Origin: Desulfobacteraceae bacterium | Lineage (GTDB): Bacteria > Desulfobacterota > Desulfobacteria > Desulfobacterales > Desulfosalsimonadaceae | Assembly: GCA_014237465.1 (NCBI GenBank) | Contig: JABZFM010000021.1 | Location: 36,586 to 100,585 of the forward strand | Length of the DNA stretch: 64,000 nt | Reading direction: 5' to 3' | Part shown: positions 35,672 to 43,035 of the stretch, piece by piece | How the letters are laid out: each line of letters starts with the position of its first letter | How positions within the stretch are numbered: the stretch's first letter is position 1 | Notes under the pieces: model-generated | Seen by the model: the letters and a program-made list of their open reading frames with translations, nothing else | Database searches by the model: none | What the model was told of the DNA's origin: nothing | Position numbers and translations under genes: made by a program

Positions 35672-35746
35672 GCGGGAATAACTCAGTGGTAGAGTGCGAC
35701 CTTGCCAAGGTCGAAGTCGCGAGTTCAAATCTCGTTTCCCGCTCCA
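35672..35746 (+). tRNA. tRNA-Gly (anticodon GCC)
   Basis: Acceptor GCGGGAA pairs with TTCCCGC, followed by discriminator T and an encoded CCA (35744-35746). Anticodon loop CTTGCCAAG has GCC at 35704-35706. The T arm contains GAGTTCAAATCTC. Confidence 0.96.
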
Positions 35747-35754
35747 TTTTTTTT

Positions 35755-35829
35755 GGCGGCATAGCCAAGTGGTAAGGCAACGGCCTGCAAAGCCGCTATT
35801 CTCCAGTTCGAATCTGGATGCCGCCTCCA
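35755..35829 (+). tRNA. tRNA-Cys (anticodon GCA)
   Basis: Acceptor GGCGGCA pairs with TGCCGCC, then discriminator T, as expected for tRNA-Cys, and encoded CCA. Anticodon GCA is at 35787-35789 in CCTGCAAAG. The T arm contains CCAGTTCGAATCTGG. It lies eight bases after tRNA-Gly and is probably co-transcribed. Confidence 0.96.
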
Positions 35830-35840
35830 ATAAATTATCA

Positions 35841-35876
35841 GGGCTTCAGCCATATTCGGCGAAGCCCCTTTTTTTT
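35841..35876 (+). terminator. Rho-independent terminator of the tRNA operon
   Basis: GGGCTTC (35841-35847) pairs with GAAGCCC (35861-35867), extended inside by AGCC/GGC, then a long T run. Confidence 0.9.
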
Positions 35877-36032
35877 GATTTTCTCCCCAATTAATAAATC
35901 CACAAATTTTTTATCTTGCTAAACAGTGTTTAAATCTATATAAAATTTAAAAATATATGATCACTGTTCAGCTTATGAAAACATGTTGCGCGTTATAAAT
36001 TAATTTTTAATTTAAAAAATGGAGGAGAATGC

Positions 36033-36881
36033 ATGAAAAAGTTTGCAGGCAGTTTAATGTCATTGATTTTAGTCTTGTTTCTATGTACGTCAAATTTATG
36101 GGCTGAAGAGACAATGGCCCCGGCAGAACCCGAAAAGTTTATAACCCAGGAAGCAGCAGATGTATTGTCTCAGGAAGTACCAGCTGTATTGACCCAGGAA
36201 GCACCAGATGTATTGACCCAGGCGGCTGAACTCATCGATATGGAGGGGCTGGAAAATTATAAAAAAGCGCTTGATCTTTGCATGGGTGCAGTTAAGAAAG
36301 ATCCCAACAGTTTCAAAGCCAACTGGATGGCTGCGCAGGCCTGCCGGTTATACGGAATGGATACCCAGGAATTGGGGCTGTCCGACTGGAAAGATACCTG
36401 CAAGAAGTTCGGCAAAAAGGGAATGGGATATGCTGAAAAGGCCGTTAAGTTGAATCCGAAAAGTGAAGAAGGGCATTACTGGTATGGGATGAATGTCGGT
36501 ATTTATTCGGACTCGGTAAGTATTCTAACGGCACTTAAAGAGGGGTTAAAGGATAAAACTCAGGATAGCTTTGAAGCTGCTTATAAAATCAATAAAGATT
36601 ATGATAACGGTGGTCCCATCGCTGCTTTGGGTCGGTTTTGGTTTGTTCTTCCGTGGCCCCTGGATGATGAAGATCTGTCAATGAAATATTATCGGGAATT
36701 TCAGAAAACCAAGCATTTTGGGATTCCGGACAATGTTCAAGTTCATGTTAATTTCGGTGAACTGCTGATAGATAGCCGGAAAACAAGAAAAGAGGGAAAA
36801 GCACTTTTAGAAGAAGTGCCTAAAATTTCAAAAAATAAATACTGGAACGATCAGGCGAAAGCGCTTTTAGATGATCTGTAA
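36033..36881 (+). CDS. Periplasmic TPR-like protein (TatT-like), copy 1
   Basis: 282 residues with a strong GGAGGAG site. Signal peptide about 1-24 (LMSLILVLFLCTSNLWA). A short tandem segment follows (TQEAADVLSQEV, TQEAPDVLTQ). The body (70-282) is helical, with TPR-type units: ENYKKALDLCMGAVKKDPNS, KGMGYAEKAVKLNPKSEEGH, and the conserved block HYWYGMNVGIYSDSVS. GRFWFVLPWPLDDE resembles TatT, the TPR component linked to some TRAP transporters, but no TRAP genes are nearby. It is a close paralogue of the next gene. Periplasmic location is inferred from the signal. Confidence 0.75.
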   Translation: MKKFAGSLMSLILVLFLCTSNLWAEETMAPAEPEKFITQEAADVLSQEVPAVLTQEAPDVLTQAAELIDMEGLENYKKALDLCMGAVKKDPNSFKANWMAAQACRLYGMDTQELGLSDWKDTCKKFGKKGMGYAEKAVKLNPKSEEGHYWYGMNVGIYSDSVSILTALKEGLKDKTQDSFEAAYKINKDYDNGGPIAALGRFWFVLPWPLDDEDLSMKYYREFQKTKHFGIPDNVQVHVNFGELLIDSRKTRKEGKALLEEVPKISKNKYWNDQAKALLDDL

Positions 36882-36912
36882 TTAAAATATTTTTAAACAT
36901 CTATTGAATACG

Positions 36913-36972
36913 ATTAACCCGGTTTTTCGATTTTGTCGCATAATCATCAATAAATCGAGAATTCGGGTTAAT
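36913..36972. repeat. Inverted repeat downstream of TPR copy 1
   Basis: ATTAACCCGGTTTTTCGATT (36913 onward) and AAATCGAGAATTCGGGTTAA (36952 onward) form a 21-bp stem with three mismatches. There is no T run, so it is not a clear intrinsic terminator. The rest of the 265-base gap holds no gene that I can see. Confidence 0.6.
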
Positions 36973-37146
36973 TATATGACAGCCCTGTAAAAAGTCCTAA
37001 TTTTTTCATTTCTATGACGATGGGGGAAGTCACGGCCCATGAATAAACATGGTCGACGGCTTTATGTTGATAAATCAAAAAAAGTGCCATGCCCTATAAT
37101 TGGGAATAATAATTTAATGTTAGACATTCAAACCTGAGGCAAGTGA

Positions 37147-38001
37147 ATGAAAAAGTTGGCCATCGGTTTACTGGCATTTTTTTTAGGTGTTGCGCTTTGT
37201 TCCCCAAGTTTATGGGCCGGGGATGTATTATCCCAGACCGAACCCGAAGGTGCAGTCACCCAGGCAGCACCTGAAGCTGTTATGACTCAGAAAGCACCTG
37301 ATGGTTTGGTTCAGGCTCAAGAACTTATGGATTTGGTTCAGGCTCAAGAACTCGTGGAAAAGGAAGGATTGGAAAATTTCAAAAAGGCGCTTGATCTGTG
37401 CACAAAAGCCTTGAAAAAGGACCCCAACAATTTTAAGGCAAACTGGATGGCTGCAAAGGCCTGCTGGTTTTACGGAATGTACACCCAGGAGTTGTACTTT
37501 ACAGACTGGAAGGACATCTGCAGGTTATACGGTAAAAAAGGGATGGCATATGCTGGAAAGGCCATTATACTATATCCGAATAGAGTTGAGGGGCATTTCT
37601 GGTATGGGATGAATGTCGGCATTTATACGGACTCGGTAAGCATAATAACCGCACTTATTGAGGGTTTAAAGAGCAAAGTTCAAAATAGTTTTGAAACGGC
37701 TTATAAGTATGACAAATATTATGAGCATGGCGGGCCCATCGCTGCTTTAGGCCGGTTCTGGGCGATTCTCCCATGGCCCCTTAATGATAAAAAACTGGCA
37801 ATGAAATATTATCGGGAATTTCATAAAACAAAATTTTATGGGCTTCCGTACACGGTCCAATTTAATGTATACTTTGCTGAACTGCTGATGGATAACCGGA
37901 AAACCAGAAAAGAAGCAAAAGCACTTTTAGAACAAGTGCCTAAAATATCGAAAAATAAATACTGGAATGATCAGGCGAAAGCGCTTTTAGATGATATGTA
38001 G
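37147..38001 (+). CDS. Periplasmic TPR-like protein (TatT-like), copy 2
   Basis: 284 residues. Same architecture as the upstream gene: signal peptide (LAIGLLAFFLGVALCSPSLW), a repeat-rich linker that here contains a duplicated DLVQAQEL, then the shared body with HFWYGMNVGIYTDSVSIITA and GRFWAILPWPLNDKKLAMKY. The C-terminal KISKNKYWNDQAKALLDD is identical in both copies. This is a tandem duplication that has diverged mostly in the linker. Ribosome site GAGGCAAG. Function unknown; a periplasmic scaffold or transporter accessory is a guess. Confidence 0.75.
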   Translation: MKKLAIGLLAFFLGVALCSPSLWAGDVLSQTEPEGAVTQAAPEAVMTQKAPDGLVQAQELMDLVQAQELVEKEGLENFKKALDLCTKALKKDPNNFKANWMAAKACWFYGMYTQELYFTDWKDICRLYGKKGMAYAGKAIILYPNRVEGHFWYGMNVGIYTDSVSIITALIEGLKSKVQNSFETAYKYDKYYEHGGPIAALGRFWAILPWPLNDKKLAMKYYREFHKTKFYGLPYTVQFNVYFAELLMDNRKTRKEAKALLEQVPKISKNKYWNDQAKALLDDM

Positions 38002-38110
38002 CGGAGACCTTCAGGTCTCCATAGCCCCTGTCTGGTCGTAATAAATGCCGGATTACGCCACGCCTTGGCGTGGCTAATCCGGCTTACACCTTTCAGCTTT
38101 CCACCTTCAG
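38000..38110. repeat. Mixed cluster of three intergenic repeat families
   Basis: TGTAGCGGAGACCTTCAGGT and TCTCC (family of 2596-2779) starts in the stop codon of TPR copy 2. Then GCCGGATTACGCCACGCC and GGCGTGGCTAATCCGGC (38048-38085, family of 30434), and an inverted CTTTCCACCTTCAGCC heptamer tract. It lies between convergent genes, so it may act in termination. Confidence 0.75.
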
Positions 38111-38120
38111 CCTTTTTATC

Positions 38121-39464
38121 TTATTTAACCAGAACAATCCTTAAATCCATCACATTGGTGCCGGTGGCGCCGGTCTTCAGCAGGTCCCCGGTTTTTTGAA
38201 AAAAATGGTAACTGTCATTATTTTCCAGAAAAGCGACCGGGTTTAGACCGGAATCCAGCGCTTTTTCTATGGTATTGGAATCAATGATCGCCCCGGCAGC
38301 GTCTGTGGGACCGTCGGTTCCGTCCGTGCCTCCGCTTAAAATGGCCATGCGGTTTTCATCTTTAATATCAAGTGCCGACATCAGTGCAAATTCCTGGTTT
38401 CTACCGCCTTTTCCATTCCCCTTTAAAATAACCGTGGTTTCACCTCCTGATAAAATGCAGGCCGGCAAAGGAACCGGATTTCCGGTTTTACGGATTTCTT
38501 TGGCAATAGCTGTATGAAAATGGGCTGCTTCCCGGGTATCTCCTTCGATCATGGATGAGAGAATGAGCGTGTTGTATCCGAGAGATTCAGATATTTTCCT
38601 GGCAGCAGACAGTGCCTCGATATTACTTCCAATAATCAGATTGAACGTTTTATCAAATGTCCGGTCACCGGGCTTCGGTGTATCCTTTATTTTGCCGTCA
38701 ATACCTTTTTTGAAGTGTTCCGCTACGGATGGCGGAATACGGTTTATAATATCATATTTGCGAATGATATCCATACCGTCATGGAACGTACTGGGATCCC
38801 CCACAGTCGGGCCGGAGGCGATAACATTCAGCGGGTTGCCCACAACATCGGACACGATCAGTGTAATTAAAGTTGCCGGCCAGGCTTTTTCCGCCAGGCG
38901 TCCTCCCTTGATCAGGGACATATGTTTTCTCAGCGCATTGATTTCATTTATGGTCGCCCCGCAGGAGAGCAACGTGCGAATGGTTTTCTGTTTGTCTGCA
39001 AGCGTCAGTGGAGGTGCGGGTAACGGCAGTAGCGCGGAACCGCCGCCGGAAATAAGACAGATGATTAAATCATTTTTTTTTGCTTTTTCCACAAGGTGAA
39101 GGATTTGCAGTGCACCTGTGCGGCCGTTTTCATCGGGTATGGGGTGGCCGGCCTCAACAAGTTTTATTTTTTTCAGGGGGACGGTATGATCATACTTTAC
39201 ATTGATGACACCGTCCGTGATTTTTGCAGATAGTATTTCTTCGATGGCAGCGCCCATAAAGGCAGATGCTTTCCCCGCCCCAATGATATAAATATTGTTG
39301 CACCGCTTTAAATTGACAGGGAATTGATCGATATAAAAGGTGTCTTCTTTAAGGCGGCAATATTTTTTTACTGCACTAAACGCATTAACAGCGCTTAAAG
39401 CGCTGTTAAAAATCGTGGCGGCATCTTGCCGCATTGAATCTAATTTTTTTTGATCTTCCAGCAT
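38121..39464 (-). CDS. Glycerate 2-kinase (MOFRL family)
   Basis: 447 residues from ATG 39464; a GTG at 39485 is also in frame, and no ribosome site decides between them. N-terminal domain: IYIIGAGKASAFMGAAIEE, VEAGHPIPDENG, LISGGGSALLPLPAPP (glycine-rich nucleotide loop) and IVSDVVGNPLNVIASGPTVG. C-terminal MOFRL domain: CILSGGETTVILKGNGKGGR, NQEFALMSAL, and AILSGGTDGTDGPTDAAGA. It phosphorylates glycerate to 2-phosphoglycerate, feeding lower glycolysis. It is convergent with the TPR genes and directly downstream of a small cysteine protein, 39 bases away. Confidence 0.92.
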   Translation of the reverse strand: MLEDQKKLDSMRQDAATIFNSALSAVNAFSAVKKYCRLKEDTFYIDQFPVNLKRCNNIYIIGAGKASAFMGAAIEEILSAKITDGVINVKYDHTVPLKKIKLVEAGHPIPDENGRTGALQILHLVEKAKKNDLIICLISGGGSALLPLPAPPLTLADKQKTIRTLLSCGATINEINALRKHMSLIKGGRLAEKAWPATLITLIVSDVVGNPLNVIASGPTVGDPSTFHDGMDIIRKYDIINRIPPSVAEHFKKGIDGKIKDTPKPGDRTFDKTFNLIIGSNIEALSAARKISESLGYNTLILSSMIEGDTREAAHFHTAIAKEIRKTGNPVPLPACILSGGETTVILKGNGKGGRNQEFALMSALDIKDENRMAILSGGTDGTDGPTDAAGAIIDSNTIEKALDSGLNPVAFLENNDSYHFFQKTGDLLKTGATGTNVMDLRIVLVK

Positions 39465-39503
39465 GACATTTGGGATTTCAGACACGAAAAAACGTTTGAT
39501 TCA

Positions 39504-39719
39504 TTATTTTTTATTATCTTGATCCGGTTTTTTGGCTTCTGGTGTTTTTGTATCTGGTTTTTTGGCATCTGGTTTTTTGGCATCTGGTTTTTTGGGTTTG
39601 GGCTTTTTCTTTTTAAGACAGACTTTGTCTTTTCGTACAAAAGCGCACAGCTTTGGATTATAGTATTCTTTACAGTTTAACGGATTATATAATGGACATT
39701 CAGGATGTTTTTTTGACAT
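39504..39719 (-). CDS. Small four-cysteine protein with KKPDA repeats
   Basis: 71 residues. The N-terminal half has four cysteines at 8, 16, 25 and 34 (HPECPLYNPLNCKEYYNPKL, then CAF and KVCLKK), a spacing that could bind zinc or a metal cluster. The C-terminal half is a lysine-proline tail made of 15-bp tandem repeats encoding KKPDA (three copies, then a variant KTPEAKKPD). A purine-rich site (AGGGGAT) precedes the start. I do not recognise a named family. It could be co-transcribed with glycerate kinase. The tail is very basic, so nucleic-acid or membrane contact is possible. Confidence 0.6.
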   Translation of the reverse strand: MSKKHPECPLYNPLNCKEYYNPKLCAFVRKDKVCLKKKKPKPKKPDAKKPDAKKPDTKTPEAKKPDQDNKK

Positions 39720-39843
39720 GTATTAGGATCCCCTTTATTATCAATTTTTAATTTTTTTTTTATATATCATAAAATCCTTTATTTAACAAGTTACATCTAT
39801 ATTTTTAATGTCTTAAAACTTTAGAAGAATTACTCAAATCTTT

Positions 39844-39871
39844 TTGACAATTTTTATTCAGAATGTAATAA
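39844..39871 (+). promoter_or_regulatory. Candidate sigma-70 promoter for the dynamin-like gene
   Basis: TTGACA at 39844-39849, a 16-base spacer, and TAATAA at 39866-39871. The downstream ATG is at 39928. Confidence 0.45.
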
Positions 39872-39927
39872 ATGCGACGGTAAGGGCTCACTCAAAAATA
39901 AGGCAATGGTTCAGGAGCTGAAAGGTA

Positions 39928-42183
39928 ATGAACGTTTATGAGGATTTGAAAACCGAACTTTTAAGAATTAATCAGAATGTCTCAATGCTGCTGGGCCGGA
40001 TCAATGCCATGCCTGGAACATCTCAGCATTCATTTCAGGTCTGGGAAAATATATGTCATAGTATCGAAAATCAATTATCTGAGGAATTAATCCGTGTTGC
40101 GGTGATCGGAACAATCAAATCCGGAAAATCCACGTTAATTAATTCTTTGTTTGCAGGTGATTATCTTAAAAGAGGTGCGGGTGTTGTAACATCGATGGTA
40201 ACACGGGCCCGCCGTGGAGATCAGCTCAAGACAAAGCTGTATTTCAAATCCTGGGAACAGGTAAATGCTGATATTGAACGTTCCCTGGTATTGTTTCCCT
40301 CCCTGGAGTGGCGGTCCCGTAAAGAACCGTTTGACATCTGCCGGGAAACTGACCGTGAGGAACTTGCAGAGGCCCTGGGATCCCTGGCGACAAAGCATCT
40401 TTTAAATAATGATACAAGAAACTTAAATAGTTTATACCTGTCGTCATATTTAAAAGGGTATGATCGTGTGAAGGATTTTCTGTCCTCCGATCATTTGACG
40501 CAGGAATTCAGCGGCAAAGAATTTTCAGCCCATCGTGATTTTTCCGGAAATGAGGTGCTGGCCTTTTATTTAAAAGATATCTCCCTTGAGATTGATTCAG
40601 GAGAAATTGAAAATAATATTGAAATCGCTGACTGCCAGGGTAGCGATTCCCCCAATCCGCTTCACATGGCAATGATCCAGGACTATCTCCTGCTGGCAAA
40701 CCTTTTGATTTATGTCATCAGCAGCCGGACCGGTATTCGCCAGGCGGATATCAACTTTTTGTCCATGATCAAAAAAATGGGGATTATTGATCATATTATT
40801 TTTGTGGTCAATTGTGATTTGTCCGAACACGAATCCTATGATGAACTTCTGGGCCTTATCGGAAAAGTAAAAGAAGATCTTGCAATCATAAAAAATGATC
40901 CGGAAGTTTATACGTATTCCGCACTGTTCAGCCTTTTTAATGCAAATCAGGGTAAACTGGGTTCCAAAGATCTCCAGCGGCTGACGCAATGGAAGGGTGA
41001 GGAAAAGATTATATCCTTTTCAAGTACACAGGAAAAAAAGTTTATCACGAATTTACGCCAGGTGGTGACGCGTCAGCGATATGCGCTGCTTTTTAAAAAT
41101 CATTTTGAGCGGTTGAAAATGATTGTAAGCGGATTAAACCATTGGATCCGGGTAAACCAGGATGTTCTGGCCAAGGGGGCGGATGAGGCATCCCGCCTGA
41201 TGAAGAAAATCAAATCCCAGCAGAAAAAAACCAATCGTGTGAAATCAATGGTTAAAAGCACGCTGGAAGGTGCGGTGCAACAGATTAAACGGGAAATCAG
41301 GACGGATGTGGATCGTTTTTTTGACAATCGGTCCGGGGAAGTGGTGCCGGCTCTGATTGAATTTGTCAAAAGTTATAACATCCTACTCTACCAGTATCAG
41401 GACAGGGTGGCGACGGATGGTTTTTCCAACACGCTGTATCTGGTATTTCAGGATTTCAAACACGGCATCGATACATATATGGCGGAAAATATTAATCCGC
41501 AGATATTTAATTTTGTGAAAAATGAAGAAATCAAAATTAAAGAGTATTTTGAAACCATCACAGGTCCTTACGAGGTGATGGTAAATGACGCACTGTCTGA
41601 ATATAATACCGCCATGGAGCGCCTGGGGTTGGGTGTAGCTTCCGATTACCGTAAACCGGCAGCCGATGTTGACTTAAAAACTTTAAAACAGGTTAAAAAC
41701 CTGGAGCTACCGGCGGCGGCGGCAACCATGAATTACAGTACTGCCATCAAAACAGAAGCAATTATGAGGTTGGGGGTTTATAATTTTATCAAGCAAATCA
41801 AACGGCTCATCCGTCAACCCGTAAAAGATGAAACAGCAAATGCGTTATCTGCGTTAAAAGATGCGATCAAACGAATGAAAAAGGAAACAGAAGAGGGCCT
41901 GGCTTTTCATTTTAAGAATTACAAGGAAAATCTTAAATTTCAGTATATTTTTCAGCTGGTGGATGCGGTAACAGATAATATATATGATGTAATGATGGAG
42001 CGGTTCCATGATTATACCCAGGACCTTTCCCAGTTAACCGGTTCAATGGTCAAAAACCAGGTTGACAAAGATCAGTTGTCTCTTTCTTTACAGGAGTCCG
42101 CATCAACGGTGGGTGAGATATCCGGCAGGATGGAACAATTTGGTGCTTCGCTTGAAAAAACAGCCGGTACTGATCTGGTTTAA
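39928..42183 (+). CDS. Dynamin-like GTPase
   Basis: 751 residues. G1 is VIGTIKSGKSTLINSL (G61-T69). The G2 threonine is in VVTSMVTR. G3 is DCQGS (D235-G238). G4 is non-canonical, FVVNCD, keeping Asp297 but with Asn where Lys is usual. After the GTPase domain comes a long helical stalk (about 380-751) with coiled-coil stretches such as ADEASRLMKKIKSQQKKTNR. There is no transmembrane helix, so membrane contact would be peripheral. Bacterial dynamin-like proteins remodel or protect membranes, for example after phage or antibiotic damage. Many occur in pairs, but this one is single. A TetR gene follows on the same strand. Confidence 0.83.
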   Translation: MNVYEDLKTELLRINQNVSMLLGRINAMPGTSQHSFQVWENICHSIENQLSEELIRVAVIGTIKSGKSTLINSLFAGDYLKRGAGVVTSMVTRARRGDQLKTKLYFKSWEQVNADIERSLVLFPSLEWRSRKEPFDICRETDREELAEALGSLATKHLLNNDTRNLNSLYLSSYLKGYDRVKDFLSSDHLTQEFSGKEFSAHRDFSGNEVLAFYLKDISLEIDSGEIENNIEIADCQGSDSPNPLHMAMIQDYLLLANLLIYVISSRTGIRQADINFLSMIKKMGIIDHIIFVVNCDLSEHESYDELLGLIGKVKEDLAIIKNDPEVYTYSALFSLFNANQGKLGSKDLQRLTQWKGEEKIISFSSTQEKKFITNLRQVVTRQRYALLFKNHFERLKMIVSGLNHWIRVNQDVLAKGADEASRLMKKIKSQQKKTNRVKSMVKSTLEGAVQQIKREIRTDVDRFFDNRSGEVVPALIEFVKSYNILLYQYQDRVATDGFSNTLYLVFQDFKHGIDTYMAENINPQIFNFVKNEEIKIKEYFETITGPYEVMVNDALSEYNTAMERLGLGVASDYRKPAADVDLKTLKQVKNLELPAAAATMNYSTAIKTEAIMRLGVYNFIKQIKRLIRQPVKDETANALSALKDAIKRMKKETEEGLAFHFKNYKENLKFQYIFQLVDAVTDNIYDVMMERFHDYTQDLSQLTGSMVKNQVDKDQLSLSLQESASTVGEISGRMEQFGASLEKTAGTDLV

Positions 42184-42316
42184 CAATGTATCGTAAAGTA
42201 TATAAATATTTTTTTTGCAATTACCAGGTAATCATTTTCTGTTTTAATATTGTAATTTTTACAGATTAGTATATAATTTATAAAAACATGTAAGTAAATT
42301 TTTTTTGATCAGATAA

Positions 42317-42334
42317 TGACTGATATGTCAGTCA
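42317..42334 (+). promoter_or_regulatory. Candidate TetR operator
   Basis: TGACTGA-TATG-TCAGTCA: a perfect 7-bp inverted repeat with a 4-bp spacer, 22 bases before the start of the TetR gene. Size and position fit autoregulation. Confidence 0.65.
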
Positions 42335-42356
42335 GAAAAGCGCCGGGAGAATGGTT

Positions 42357-42968
42357 ATGGGAGAGCCCCGTACGAAAAATTCGTTGATTGAATCAGCGAT
42401 CCGAATATTCCAGCAGAAAGGGTTTCAAATGACCCGGGTGTCGGATATTGTCTCCGACGCCGGGGTTGCCCAGGGTACTTTCTATAATTATTTTCGTTCC
42501 AAGGAAGAGATTTTTCGAGAAATCTGCAATGATTTTATTGATCAGGTACAAAAAAAGTTCATTGAAAGAACAGAGCATTTGTTTGACGGAGACACCTCGG
42601 ATGAGGTGGTGAAAAACGTGCATCAGGTGGTCAGGGATCTTTTTCAGATTTATCATGATAATCTTACTGTCGCAGAACTCCTGTTCAGGGAGGGAATCGG
42701 TAATGGCGGTATTTTCAAAGAGATATATGAAGGTTTGCTGTCCTTATTTCTTGAACTGATTGAAGAGCAGGTGGAAAAGGCGATTAATCGGGGTTTTATT
42801 CATATTGAGGACGCCCAGATCGGTTCAGTTTTCTTATTCGGTTTGTTTGAGCGCAGTCTTCTGTATTTTATGCTGATTCAGAAAAATACGGATCTGGAAA
42901 AACTCGAGCGGGTGATGGTTGATTTTATATTAAAAGGTTTGTCTTTTGATTATAATTTTAAGGCTTGA
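42357..42968 (+). CDS. TetR/AcrR-family transcriptional regulator
   Basis: 203 residues from ATG 42357, eight bases after GGGAG; the ATG at 42351 is too close to that site. The N-terminal helix-turn-helix reads ESAIRIFQQKGFQMTRVSDI and VAQGTFYNYFRSKEEIF, the classic TetR recognition region. The C-terminal ligand domain (60-203) has no named match by eye. An inverted repeat just upstream is a likely binding site. The gene faces away from the dynamin-like gene's promoter, so regulation of that gene is possible but not shown. A strong bidirectional terminator follows. Confidence 0.9.
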   Translation: MGEPRTKNSLIESAIRIFQQKGFQMTRVSDIVSDAGVAQGTFYNYFRSKEEIFREICNDFIDQVQKKFIERTEHLFDGDTSDEVVKNVHQVVRDLFQIYHDNLTVAELLFREGIGNGGIFKEIYEGLLSLFLELIEEQVEKAINRGFIHIEDAQIGSVFLFGLFERSLLYFMLIQKNTDLEKLERVMVDFILKGLSFDYNFKA

Positions 42969-42977
42969 TGGATTCGT

Positions 42978-43023
42978 AAAAAAACCGGCGGCCTGCTTAT
43001 TAAAGCAACCCGCCGGTTTTTTT
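42978..43023. terminator. Bidirectional terminator between convergent genes
   Basis: AAAAAAACCGGCGG (42978-42991) pairs perfectly with CCGCCGGTTTTTTT (43010-43023) across an 18-base loop. It has T runs on both strands and serves the TetR gene and the Lys/Ala/Pro-rich gene. Confidence 0.93.
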
Positions 43024-43035
43024 ATCTTAATCTGG

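Noticed and set aside
35672..35829. tRNA pair as an integration site for an island
   Set aside because: Sequence on both sides is ordinary, no integrase gene is adjacent, and I found no repeated tRNA 3' end within the window.
39450..39680. Plus-strand ORF of 76 residues rich in WFFGI repeats
   Set aside because: It is the antisense of the KKPDA repeats in the small cysteine protein; the aromatic repeat is a translation artefact with no ribosome site.
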